Shown one piece after another: positions 46,789 through 57,812 of a stretch of DNA of 64,000 nucleotides (its first letter is position 1; each line of letters starts with the position of its first letter). The stretch covers positions 122,261,900 to 122,325,899 of the forward strand of contig CM077158.1 of assembly GCA_039583875.1 (NCBI GenBank), read 5' to 3'. The translations under genes and the position numbers were made by a program. This DNA comes from Platanthera guangdongensis. Lineage: Eukaryota; Streptophyta; Magnoliopsida; Asparagales; Orchidaceae. The notes below the pieces were generated by a model, which saw nothing but the letters and a program-made list of their open reading frames with translations, made no database searches and had not been told where the DNA came from.

Positions 46789-48615
46789 CCTAGTTTTTAG
46801 AACTTGAATTCTTGTAGCTATCGCCCCACGATTGTAGCTATTGCCAGATGATAGCCCTATTTCGTCGAACGTCGAAATGAAAGGCCCGTTCGTCGAGTGG
46901 TGGAGGATTATCGCCTGATAAGTCTGATATTTATAGGGGTTTTCAGACTCATTTTGGCTTGTTTTCACACTCCTGCACCGCATTTCAACCAGTATTCAGT
47001 TATATTTGCATTATTCGGTCATTGACCACATTTTGCACTATTTTGGCCTGGGGGTGTGAAATTGCGCATTCTATTGTCGGGGGTAAGCACATGATGCTCC
47101 CCATGGCACTTTCTGGCTATTCTTTGTTGTATATTTGGTGAAGGGAGCTTTTGCTCCAGCTTTGGTTTTGTTCTGCAGGTAGTGCATTTTTACAAAGGAA
47201 GGAATTCTAATTTGTGAAAAATGCACGGTCGTACATTTAACTTGCACACGATTTGTGTCCAAACGTGCGTTTTGTTGAGCTAGAGAAACGTCGAGTGGAG
47301 CTCGTCAAATTTCATCGAGCTGAGCTCGACGATCTTCACGCACGGTTAACGCACGGTTTCTTTGGAACCGTCTGCGAAGAAAATGCACGGTTTTCCTGCT
47401 GCTTTCTTGTTTATAGCAATATGTGATTAATCGTGTGATATGTTCACGCACGGGTGGAAGCGCCCGTGCACGTGTAAAACGCACGGTTCCACCTGCTTAT
47501 CTTGTTTTCCTGTGCTCCGTGTTTACCCGTGCGATTTCCTTCACGCACGGGCGGAAGCGCCCGTGCGCGAGTAAAACGCAAGGGTCAACGCATATTCATC
47601 CGCAAGCTTGGCCTGGAAGTTAATAATGCACGGTTAGCGCACGGTCATGCGCCAGACAGTGCATGACTATTTTTCTGACCTGCTTCTATTTAAGCATAGA
47701 TTTTCCTCCATTTGGGAAGATCGTACTTCAACCATTCCAGCCGCCTTTTTAGGGCAATGTTCCGCCATTTCCCTTCATTCTCCACCGTGGAGAGGCCTTT
47801 ATGCAAGCTTCAACGCAAAACTAATGTCGGAGCTTCCTCTTGGCCTCCTCCTTCATCCTTAAGCTTCAATAAGAGTTTGATCTAGCCTTCTCCATCAAAG
47901 TAGGAGAAGTTTGTGCCATCCTCCACCGGATCGTGACACGAAGAAGACGGGTCCATTGGGAGTGAGTGATAGCCTCTTCGAACCCTGACGCAGTTGAGGA
48001 CCGAGCTAGGACGTGGATTGACAACCCGACGAATCCTTCCGTGAATCCTCAGCAAGAGTTCGGATTCGGTCGATTTTGCACTCCCTTCTTCTCTTGTTGT
48101 TGATAGTGTAGTTGATCTCTTTTGTATCTGATGAACTATGTTTAATTTGATATACGTTCGTATACAATCATGTCTATGTGATTTTTTATTTATGTTATTT
48201 GTTTGAGGTGCACCATTTTCCATCCTCCACCATGCATTTACGCCCTAGCAATTGCTAGTGGCGTGCGTAACGATGAGGTGCTCTCGAACCTCATTCCGCC
48301 GTTCTCACCACCTCATCCGCAATCCTACTCATCCATCCGCCTAGGGATTCGTTGCATAGCAGCTTGTGTAGTCTTCCATCCCGCCTAGCGATACATTGCA
48401 TAGCGGCATTACATAGAAGTAGTTTATTAGCATTTTACTTTCTTTTTCCACAACAATCAAAACCCCCTTCGTTAACTCCGACCTAAGAACTTCAATCTCA
48501 AGTCTTCCTCAAAATTAACTTCACCTTACTGTGTTCCTTGAGAGATTGATACTTGGTGAAATTCGCCCATTTTATATTACTTCTGTGACCGGTACACTTG
48601 TCGTTCAACGCATCA
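46789..48615 (+). mobile_element. Probable 5' LTR region of element I
   Basis: The PBS-side end is GCATCA at 48610-48615. The upstream border is unresolved. Between 47220 and 47650 there are many GCACGG motifs and two GAAG-loop hairpins (47448-47469 and 47545-47566). CTATTTAAG at 47686-47694 is a possible TATA box. No coding sequence is supported. Confidence 0.45.
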
Positions 48616-48621
48616 AGTTGT

Positions 48622-48640
48622 TAGCGCCACTGTCGGGGGA
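48622..48640 (+). other. Primer-binding site of element I
   Basis: TAGCGCCACTGTCGGGGGA resembles the tRNA-Asp-type PBS of Athila/Tat elements with several mismatches. It follows the LTR end by six bases. Confidence 0.55.
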
Positions 48641-48845
48641 CACAGTCATGTGAGTTTATGGGGAGGGAAATACGAGATAGAAGCCCTTTTTCATTTGTAC
48701 ATTGCATGTTTCTTCTTTGCTTTAGTTTTTAGAATTTGTTGCTTATTTTTCTTTGTATCCCTTTTTTGATTTTTGGTAGAAAGCAGATCCGTGTTTTTTT
48801 CATTCTAGTTGTGTTTCACCTTTTCGGTAAATATTTTTGTTCGCG

Positions 48846-49262
48846 ATGTTTTCCGAAGCCGAGTGTCGTCTCTATGACACTTTGCGCTGATACATCGACG
48901 CCATGGCTGTTATGAATCTCGAGCACTATATTAGATGTTTGTTATATCAACGTGTAGGCCACATGGTGAAGGGTCTCCCTCGTTTGTGTGAGCCTTCTCC
49001 CTATGAGTGCGTGTGTGCAACAACCTCCCATTCGCGGAAGACTGTTGTGGGTAGGCCAACCAGGGTGTTGCCTGGCCCATACACTGACTTCACTTATCTG
49101 GGTCGTTCTTTACCCGTTGAGATTACCGAAGAATCACTCGTTGCATACAGATCCTTCATGGGTCCCTCATTCAATTTTTACGAGCTTCCCTTGAGTGATG
49201 ACGATCACTCTGGTGTTAGCCAATAAAAAGCAGATCAGGAACTCATGGGCTCTCCTGTATGG
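48846..49262 (+). pseudogene. Unknown ORF of element I, part before F
   Basis: The frame starts at ATG 48846, has a TGA at 48888 and a TAA at 49224, and otherwise reads through to the F insertion point at 49262 (VGHMVKGLPRLCEPSP, YLGRSLPVEITEESL). The frame continues on the far side of F at 61504. I do not recognise the product. Its place after the PBS is where gag would be expected. Confidence 0.5.
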
Positions 49263-50817
49263 TGAAAGTGCAGCTAGATCTGATGTACTCTAGAGGCGGG
49301 TGAATAGAGTATATGGTGCTTGAAAACTTTTTACAACAATTGTTGTAATCTGAGTGAACAGGGAAGCAGCTATTAAATCTAATCACAAAATAACCTACAA
49401 CAGCAATTAATCACAAATCTAAACTAATCACAAAGTAATCACAGAACAATCACAGCCAGAAACAAAAATAAAGACAAGCAATCCAGATGACACAAGGAGC
49501 TATAGTGGTTCCCCTAAACTTGGGTACATCCACTTTTCTACCACCCTAGGTAGGAATCCACTGCAGGATGAGTTGATCAGGTGTCCTGGGCACCAATGAG
49601 CTTTTGATAAGGTGCTCAAAAACCAAATCAGATTTTTTGATCAGGTGTCTTGCCACCAATGAGCTTTTGACAAGGTGCTCAAAAACCAAGCTCAAACTTT
49701 TGAAGGGAGTTTGAGAAACCCTTTATAGAGATGGGGATGAGAGATTTATGGAAGTATTCTCTTTCTCAAAGCAGCTGAGAAGACTATGTGGATTTGATGG
49801 TGTCAAAGCTCCCCCTGAGTCCTTGAGATGTTCAGGAAAAGAAGCTTTGCTGTAGGGTGATAGGCCTTCAGAACTTGATCTCCAGCAAAAGATGATTTCA
49901 GCAACAGCTGAAATGTTAGGTGTCTGGAGTCTTGGCAGATGTTGTCCTTGAACACTTGAGATAAGAGAGATCAGAAGATTTCAGAAAATTTGATCTCCTT
50001 GGATGTGTGTTCTTGAGAGAATTCTTTGAGACAGAGAATATTTTGTGCTTGTTCTTCTTGTCTGTGTTCTGAGGATTATTGATGTCTGAGTGAGATTCAA
50101 AAAAAATAACTTGTCTTTTATTCTCTGGTACTGAATAGAAAAACATCCTCTGTCAAGAATAGTCGTTGCCTGACATTAATTGCATCGTTAATCGCAATTG
50201 TCTTCTGGAGGAAAGTCCACAGAAATATTCCTTGAAAATCCCTTGAAACTTGGTCCAGAAATAAATGAAAACGGCTAGAAAATCTTCTGAATTAATTGCA
50301 GAATAACTCCTTAACTGATCTGAATTTGAATCTTGAAAAATCCTTGAAGTCATCAGAAAACGTCGAACTGAGCTCTGCTATCGTCGAACTGAGCTCAGCG
50401 ATTTGGACTTATACAGAAACAAACATATCGTCGATCTGAGCTCAAAGATCGTCGAACTGAGCTCAGAGATAGAGATCCAATACTGAGTCAAGATCGTCGA
50501 ACTGAGCTCGCAGATCGTCGAATGGAAATCGACGATTTGTGGAAGTTGAGCTCAGCGATCGTCGAATGGAGTTCGACGATCTGTCGAAGTTGAGCTAGAC
50601 GATCGTCGAATGGAGATCGACGAATCGTCGTGCTGAGCTCGACGATATACCTTAGTCTCAAACTGAAAATTCTGGGTCTTGAGGGCAGCATCCAAACCTA
50701 CACTTCTAACCCTTAGACTCAATTCTAATTGACCTTTAAATCTATACAGGAGGTCAAAAACTGGTTTCCTAGAGACATAGTGATCCTGACCCAAATTAGT
50801 AATAGGGTGTTCGAACA
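49263..50817 (-). mobile_element. 3' LTR of element F
   Basis: The minus strand starts TGTTCGAACACCC and ends GCACTTTCA. TTCGACGAT/ATCGTCGAA hairpins fill 50360-50645, for example 50558-50580 with 9-bp arms. The TATA box CTCTATAAAG is at 49731-49740. Confidence 0.95.
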
Positions 50818-50831
50818 ATCTCCCCCTATTT
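50818..50831 (-). other. Polypurine tract of element F
   Basis: The minus strand reads AAATAGGGGGAGAT, directly before the 3' LTR. Confidence 0.9.
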
Positions 50832-50983
50832 GGGTTAGGATTACTATTTACAGAGTTTGGAAAAATAAAATAACAACATACAAGCAACAATACAGAAAAG
50901 CAAAAAGCTGGACATTGCAGAACCACAAATATATATCATCCCAGATAATAATCAGAGAACAGAGTCATTGTCACCTTACATAA

Positions 50984-53900
50984 TCATTTCTTCTCCTTGC
51001 TCTTAATGAGTTTGATTTCTCTGTTGGGGTTGAGAGCTTCCTTCTTGGATCTTGTATCATCTGCTGCACCTAAAGAGGTTTGCTGTCTGGGCCTTGGAAC
51101 TACAGCTTCAGGATGCAGCTCCATATATCTATCAGAATCAAAGAATTTGCTTGAACTATATCTTTCCAACTCTTTCTTTCTCTGTTCAGATAATGTAGTG
51201 ATGTTGGAGGAGTCTCTGCCTTGCTCTCTAGCTTTCTTAATCTGGTCCAGTGCAGCAAGCTCTTTCATTCTTGCAGTCCAAGCAGTTGGATTGTTTTCAG
51301 GATCTTCAAATATCACTGGTGGCTCATATCTATTTGAAGGGTTGTCTTAAGGAGGCCTGGATGAAACTACTTCCTTCAATTTATAGGGAAAAGGACCAGA
51401 GGTTGTATCAGATGAGATTTGTCCTTCCCTGGAGTAGGGATGTTGCCTTGCATATCCTTTAGAATAAACCTGGAATTCTCTTTGATTTCCTCTATAATTT
51501 CGTCTTCTGGATTGAGAGCCCCTGGACTGGCTTCCCCTATGATAGGATCTTGCATGTGGCTGATAGGGGGTTTGACTTCTACCATAGGGTTGAGCAGCTG
51601 AACTTCCACCTGCACCTGCATCAGGAGGAGGTGTTGGAGGAGGATGAGGATGTTGAAATTGAGAAGATCCTTTTTCATATTTCCTTTTCTTCTTCATTGC
51701 TTTGAGTTGATTCTTTGAGTACTGCATCCAGTGCTCAGTTATGGGGCAATCATGAAGAATATAATAAGGTATGTCATTGTTGTCCTTGATCTTGGCTGGA
51801 GGTACTCTCTTCGTGGCTTTGCTCCTTCCCTTTCTCTTTCTGGCAATAGTAGCAGAAGAATCATCAGAATCTGTCTTGAACTCATCACTTTCAGAACTTT
51901 GATCATCATAAAGAGCATCAATCTTTTTCATCAAATATTGCTTGAGCTGGATTGAAGCAGAAGTACATATAGAACTGGTAACAGGAGATGAAGGAGCAGC
52001 AACAGCAGCAGATACTGAAGGTGTGGCAGTTGAAGTTGAGGCAGAAGCAGAGGTTGAAGCAGTAGCAACAGCAGCAGATACTAAAGGTTCTGGAGCAGTA
52101 ATAACAGCAGTTGGGGCAGCAACAGTTTCACTTACAGAAACAGCAATATCAGCAGCAGAAATATCATCAGAAAACACAGAGGGCTCAACATCATGTGCCT
52201 CTGTCATAAGGATATCAGTAGAAACTGGAACAGTAGTAGCAGCAGCACTGACAACACTAATAGCAACAGATACATCAACACTATCTTCAGCAGGAGGGAC
52301 AACAGCATCAGAAACAGCAACCATGCTATCAGCAGGAGTAGCAGCAGCATAAACTGAGTTAACAAAGGAAGTTATGATGCTGGGGTCACAACAAGAGAAG
52401 GGCACAAGGGCCTTGGAGAGGTCCTCTGGGGGCTGGATAGCAACTGTCTCTGGAAGACAGCTAAGGTAGGCTGAATCAAATGCTGACAGCAGAGACCTGA
52501 GGTCTATTGAAAAGACTGCAACAGGAGGTGGAACTGGATCTTGAAGAACAGCAGCAGTAGCAGTAGCAGTAACAAAAGCTGAAGAAACAGCAAGAACAAC
52601 AGCAGTAGCAGCAACAAAGGCTGAAGAAACAGCAGACACAGCAGGAAGGCTCACTTCATAGGGCATCTCCCCCTGCCTAGATTCAGACAGAGCTGGATCA
52701 AGGCACACTGCTGAAGGGGCTGCCTGAGGGAATAAAGAGGAGAGCCTGGCAGAAAGAGCTTCCACTGACTGGAGTAATGGAGCCAAGGAGGTCTCCAAAA
52801 GAAGAGATATCCTGGAGGCTAGCAAGTCATAAATCCTGTCAGCAAGGGCTGGAAGATCTACTTGCCCAGCAGTGACTGGAGCAGAGGTAGAGGATGGAGG
52901 TGTAGCTGTTGGAGATGGTAGAGGAGAGCTAGTGTATTGTGGAAGAGATGGTTGAGGTGTGGGTAAGGTGGTGATTGAGGACAGTGGGATGGAGATAGAT
53001 GGTGTGAAGGTGGGTTGATCAATGATCTCTTGCAGAAGGTCTTGGTAAGATGTTGATGATGATGGCAGCTCGGGAGGAGAGGAGGGTGAGTCATCCATGA
53101 AGGAATCATCAATAAGGTTGAATGAGGGAATGGAGGGTGATGAAGTGGCAATATGTGGTTGAGGGTATGAGTATAATGGATGGAATGGTTCTTCTGTTGT
53201 TGGTAGAGTAGGGATTAGAGATGGTATAGAGGTTGGAGAAGGGCTGGAGATGATGATGGTGGATGGAGTTTGAATGGTGGATGGAATTGGAAGAGATGAA
53301 ATTGGAGGAGGAGGAGGAGAGGCAGTAGCAGGCAGGTCATCTGCAGGGGCAGAGACCTGAAGGGAAGTGACTCTGACAGTCCTGGTGCCTGAAGGTGTGC
53401 TGGAAGAGGGCTTGCTGGGCTTGGTGATCTGCCTGTCCCATTTACCAAATCGGCCACACGACAGTCTCTTGGAAGCATTAATGTGTATCCCAGAGGATAC
53501 TAGCAATGCAGGGCATCTATTCTGCAGAAAAATGCCTAAGATCCTTCCAAAATTTACAAAACTCTTGTTAATTATCTTCTTAATTAGGTCAAAGAAGACA
53601 TCTCCCCAGTTCAGATTCTTCCTGTCCACTATGGCTCCCATTAAGCATAGCTGATACCTGGAAATAGTATCATGGGCAGAGTGCTTAGCCAATAGGTCTT
53701 TCCCAACAACATCAGCCAGGAATCTATATTCCACAGACAAATTCTTTTTCAACAGCTTGCTATGGTTAGCCTCAGAATGACCCATTCTTGCAAGCAAGTC
53801 AGCATATTCTTCTCCAGATAGGTCATCAGAGTCTCCACCAGTACTTAACTCAAAAACTTCTAACAGAATTGTTGGGGTCAAGGGTACCTGTGTGCCAGAG

Positions 53901-54130
53901 ATTGATCCAACAATTGTGTTTTGATCCTGATTGTGGGCAGTGTAGACCCATTCTTTAATTTCATAAGAAGCAAGTATAATCCTGGTGGTCATGAGTGTAG
54001 CAAGTTTCTGCTCTTTGAACAACTCCAAGATGTCCTGGAAAACCTGATCTGTCGTGCTGAAGGATTCCATGTCAATGTCAAAGCCGGCATCAAATTTCAT
54101 GGCGGCGAGAACAGCAACAGAAATAACCAT
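50984..54130 (-). CDS. ORF3 of element F, unknown function, late in-frame TAA
   Basis: The frame is open upstream to 54220. I prefer the ATG at 54130 (MVISVAVLAAMKFD), which follows a splice-acceptor-like TTTGCAG/GT. The first 927 codons end at a TAA (51347-51349), and the same frame then runs 121 more codons to the TGA before 50984, so the TAA looks like recent nonsense. Residues about 50-250 hold the domain shared with E: SVEYRFLADVVGKDLL, DRKNLNWGDVFFDLI, NFGRILGIFLQN. A long Pro/Ser/Thr-rich and then Ala/Val-rich low-complexity stretch follows. Near the end are RKRKGRSKATKR, a candidate nuclear-localisation or RNA-binding patch, and an RGSQSRRRNYRGNQ segment. No clear membrane anchor is seen. 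Function unknown. Confidence 0.75.
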
Positions 54131-54626
54131 AGTTACCTGCAAAGATTCAACAAACAAAACGACCAAGTGCAGAAATGTTTGGAGGGAAAGAAAGTTTTTG
54201 CAGAGAAATCGAAAGTGCAAAGGAGAACGACAGCGAAAAAAGAATTTTATATTAGGGTTCGACGCAGAAATGGAAAGATCGTTGAACTCGGTTCGACAAT
54301 CGGGGCTTCTAAAGGAATCTGAAGAGTCTTCAACATCATCGATCTCCGTTTGACGATATTGGAGAGCGTCGAGCTCTGTTCGACGATTGTTCAGAGAACA
54401 ACATCGTCGAGTGCCGTTCGACGATCGCTGACCGGAAGAGATAGTTCATACTATCTGAGAAACGCTGAACTCAGATCGACGATTTCAGACATCGTCGATC
54501 TCCGTTCGACGATCTGGGGGAAAATCGTCGAGCGCAGTTCAGAGACCAGAAAAACTCTAGACACTAAGAAAAATCAAGATGTTTGCCTAGTCTTGGTCAA
54601 TTTTTAAACTTTTAAAATCTTGGATA
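54131..54626 (-). other. Spacer between pol and ORF3 of element F
   Basis: About 500 bases. From 54280 to 54540 there are around ten GTTCGACGAT and ATCGTCGA motifs like those of the LTR, again in hairpin pairs. The plus-strand ORFs in this interval are shadows of the array. Confidence 0.6.
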
Positions 54627-57600
54627 TTATTTAAGACTTCCTCCATCTAACATTCCTAACTGATTTAGGAAGAAGGTGTGTTTCTTTTCATCCAAAGGCT
54701 TGGTGAAAATATCTCCCCTTTGTAAATCAGTTGGGATATATTGCAGTTCAATTTTATTCTTTTCAACATTATCCCTTAAGAAATGATGCCTAATCTCTAT
54801 GTGTTTTGTCCTACTATGGAGGACTGGATTTTGAGCTATAGAAATAGCACTGGTGTTATCACAAAAGATTTTAGACTTCTCTAAGTTGTAGCCATAGTCT
54901 AGGAGTTGGTTTTGAATCCGCAAGATTTGTGAACAACAACTGCCTGCAGCCATATATTCAGCTTCAGCAGTTGAAGTTGACACAGAAGTTTGTTTCTTAC
55001 AAAACCAAGAGACAAGTCTGTCACCAAGGAACTGACAAGTTCCACTGGTGCTTTTACTGTCAATTTGGCATCCAGCATAATCAGTATCAGAAAATCCAGT
55101 TAAATCAAATGTGGAATCTTTTGGATACCAGAGACCTAGATTTGGACAACTTTTAACATACCTGAGAATCCTTTTTAATAATGTTAGGTGTGACTCTCTA
55201 GGGCTTACTTGGAACCTAGCACATATACATGTAGTAAACATTATATCTGGTCTACTAGCTGTAAGGTACAGTAAAGAGCCAATCATTGCTCTATACGTTG
55301 TTTGATCAACAGGTTTTCCATGTTCATCATCATCCAATACATCATTAGTAGGCATAGGTGTTTGCATACAAGATGCTTCAGACATGCCAAATTTCTTAAC
55401 CAATTCATTTGCATACTTGGTTTGAGAAATGAAGATGCCTTCAGCATGCTGTTTGACTTGCAATCCTAGGAAGAAGGATAGCTCACCCATGCTACTCATT
55501 TCAAATTTAGAATGCATTAGGTTGGAAAACCTTCTGCACAATTTTGAGTCAGTAGAACAAAAAATAATATCATCTACATAGATCTGTACTAGTAGGGTAT
55601 AGGACTTATGGGTTCTAATGAAAAGAGTTTGGTCTACTCTACCCCTTATAAATCCATTTTCCAAAAGAAAGCATGTTAGGGTCTCATACCATGCTCTAGG
55701 AGCTTGCTTGAGACCATATAATACTTTGTTCAATTTAAAGACATAATCAGGATAAGTTGGAGAGATAAAACCTGGAGGTTGTCTGACATATACTTCTTCT
55801 TTGATGTCTCCATTTAGAAATGCACTTTTGACATCCATCTGATATACCTTGAATCCTTTATGTGCTGCATAAGCTAAAAAGATTCTGATGGCTTCCAATC
55901 TTGCAACTGGTGCAAAGGTCTGGTCATAGTCTATTCCTTCTTCTTGAAAATATCCCTGAGCAACTAGCCTTGCCTTGTTCCTTACAATTACTCCTTGATC
56001 ATCCATTTTGTTTCTGAACACCCACTTTGTTCCAACAATGGAGTGATCCTTAGGCTTTGGCACTAGTTCCCACACTTTGTTCCTTTCAAATTGATGCAAC
56101 TCTTCTTGCATTGCAATGATCCAATGTGGATCTTGCTCTGCATCTTGAATGGACTGAGTTTCAATTTGAGAGAGGAAGCAAGTGTGCAACAGGTTTTGGT
56201 TGACCTGATTTCTGGTTTGCACACCAGCTGAGATGTCTCCAATTATTTGGGAAATTGGATGGTCTCTTGATGTTACTAAATCAACAGGGGGTGTTGATTG
56301 TTCACCAACCTGTGTTGTTATTTTCTCTTGTGGTACAACAACTGGCTCTTCAAGTTGTTCTTCAATATGTTGAATGCTTTCTTCATCTTCACTGCTTTCA
56401 TCCTTTTGAGTAACCTGTAACTTGTTCAAGTCTTCAACAAGAGAATGTTCCTCCAAAGGTGCTATGGTAGAAGGGATCTTCTCCTTGAAAGACATGTTAG
56501 ATTCATCAAATGATATATGAACAGATTCCTCAATTTTTAGAGATGATTTATTATAAACCCTATAAGCCTTGCTGATCATGGAGTATCCCAGAAACACTCC
56601 TTCATCAGCTTTAGCTTGAAATTTTGCTAAATATTTCTTGTCATTATTATGTATATAGCAAATACAACCAAAAAATCTAAAATAATCAACTTTAGGTTTC
56701 TTCCCTTTGAGTAATTCATAGGGAGTCTTTCCCTTTAGTTTATGTATCAAACTTCTATTCAGCACATAGTTGGAGGTGTTCACTGCCTCTGCCCAAAAGG
56801 ATAGTGGAAGATGAGCATCTGACAACAGTGTAGTGGCAGATTCAATAAGGGTTCTATTTTTCCTTTCAGCTACCCCATTTTGTTGAGGAGTTCTAGGAGC
56901 TGAGAAAGTATGCCTGATCCCTTCACTTTGACAGAACTCTTGCATAAGAAGAGAATCAAACTCTATCCCATGATCACTTCTGATCAGGGCAATGTGAGTA
57001 TTGAACTCAATCTGTATACATTTGAGAAACTCTGTCAGACACTTAAAGTTATCAGACTTCTTCCTTAGAAAGAACACCCAAGTGAATCTAGAGAAGTCAT
57101 CTACAACTACTAAAGTGTAAGATTTCCCTCCTAGGCTTTGTACTGTGATGGGTCCAAAAAGATCCATGTGTAACAGATACAATATCCTAGGTGAATCACT
57201 CTTATTAAGTGACTTAAAACTATTTTTAGTTTGCTTGCCTAATTGACAAGCTCTACAGAGTCCTTCCTTCTTGTAGGGGCCAAAAGGTAGTCCTCTAACA
57301 AGGTTGTCCTTGGATAGCCTAGCAATTGTTCTAAGGTTTAGGTGTCCTAGTCTCTTATGCCATAAAATATTTGGTCTACAAACAGAATTGAACAGGAAAA
57401 TATCTACATCTGTTGAAAGAAAATCTACTAGATAGATGTTACCTTTCCTTATATATGTCAACACAGTTGTGTTGTCTTCTGACTTGATTTTGCATAATGC
57501 TTTGCTGAAGGTCACCTGGTAGCCTTCATCACACAGCTGACTGATGCTTATGAAGTTGTGCTTCAGTCCTTCCACATAAGCTACCCTCCTGAATGTTACT

Positions 57601-57812
57601 GATCCAATCTGGACTGCACCATATCCTTTAGTTTGTCCAAAGTTTGAATCACCAAAGATAACTTTGGGTCCAAGATTGGCTCTAAAGGTTGTGAGGTTGT
57701 CCTTGTTTCCTGTCATGTGCTTAGAGCACCCACTATCCAAGTACCATTGCTGGTTAGATGTTGGATAGGTCTTCACCTGCACATAAGATAATTCATTTGT
57801 TTTTGACCCAGT
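54627..57812 (-). CDS. pol: Pol polyprotein of element F
   Basis: The pol frame opens after a TAA at 57815-57813 and has no stop until 54627. It has no ATG of its own near the start and lies in +1 frame to gag, overlapping it by 20 bases, so it is probably made as a Gag-Pol fusion by recoding. Domains in order: protease [16 protein letters not shown]-pre-integrase and HHCC zinc domain (WHKRLGHLN ... CRACQLGKQ); integrase core with [14 protein letters not shown] and NGVAERKNR (DDE); RT with [35 protein letters not shown] and catalytic YVDDIIF; RNase H with [25 protein letters not shown] and DIFTKPL. All catalytic residues I can check are present. Confidence 0.95.
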   Translation of the reverse strand, partial: TGSKTNELSYVQVKTYPTSNQQWYLDSGCSKHMTGNKDNLTTFRANLGPKVIFGDSNFGQTKGYGAVQIGSVTFRRVAYVEGLKHNFISISQLCDEGYQVTFSKALCKIKSEDNTTVLTYIRKGNIYLVDFLSTDVDIFLFNSVCRPNILWHKRLGHLNLRTIARLSKDNLVRGLPFGPYKKEGLCRACQLGKQTKNSFKSLNKSDSPRILYLLHMDLFGPITVQSLGGKSYTLVVVDDFSRFTWVFFLRKKSDNFKCLTEFLKCIQIEFNTHIALIRSDHGIEFDSLLMQEFCQSEGIRHTFSAPRTPQQNGVAERKNRTLIESATTLLSDAHLPLSFWAEAVNTSNYVLNRSLIHKLKGKTPYELLKGKKPKVDYFRFFGCICYIHNNDKKYLAKFQAKADEGVFLGYSMISKAYRVYNKSSLKIEESVHISFDESNMSFKEKIPSTIAPLEEHSLVEDLNKLQVTQKDESSEDEESIQHIEEQLEEPVVVPQEKITTQVGEQSTPPVDLVTSRDHPISQIIGDISAGVQTRNQVNQNLLHTCFLSQIETQSIQDAEQDPHWIIAMQEELHQFERNKVWELVPKPKDHSIVGTKWVFRNKMDDQGVIVRNKARLVAQGYFQEEGIDYDQTFAPVARLEAIRIFLAYAAHKGFKVYQMDVKSAFLNGDIKEEVYVRQPPGFISPTYPDYVFKLNKVLYGLKQAPRAWYETLTCFLLENGFIRGRVDQTLFIRTHKSYTLLVQIYVDDIIFCSTDSKLCRRFSNLMHSKFEMSSMGELSFFLGLQVKQHAEGIFISQTKYANELVKKFGMSEASCMQTPMPTNDVLDDDEHGKPVDQTTYRAMIGSLLYLTASRPDIMFTTCICARFQVSPRESHLTLLKRILRYVKSCPNLGLWYPKDSTFDLTGFSDTDYAGCQIDSKSTSGTCQFLGDRLVSWFCKKQTSVSTSTAEAEYMAAGSCCSQILRIQNQLLDYGYNLEKSKIFCDNTSAISIAQNPVLHSRTKHIEIRHHFLRDNVEKNKIELQYIPTDLQRGDIFTKPLDEKKHTFFLNQLGMLDGGSLK

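Noticed and set aside
51942..52352. Ala/Thr-rich plus-strand ORF opposite ORF3 of F
   Set aside because: A mirror of the low-complexity GCAGCA-type codons of ORF3; no other support.
50984..54220. Envelope protein in F (hydrophobic N-terminus upstream of 54130)
   Set aside because: The hydrophobic stretch lies before the likely start and a splice-acceptor-like site; the protein body has no signal peptide, transmembrane anchor or Cys pattern expected of an envelope.
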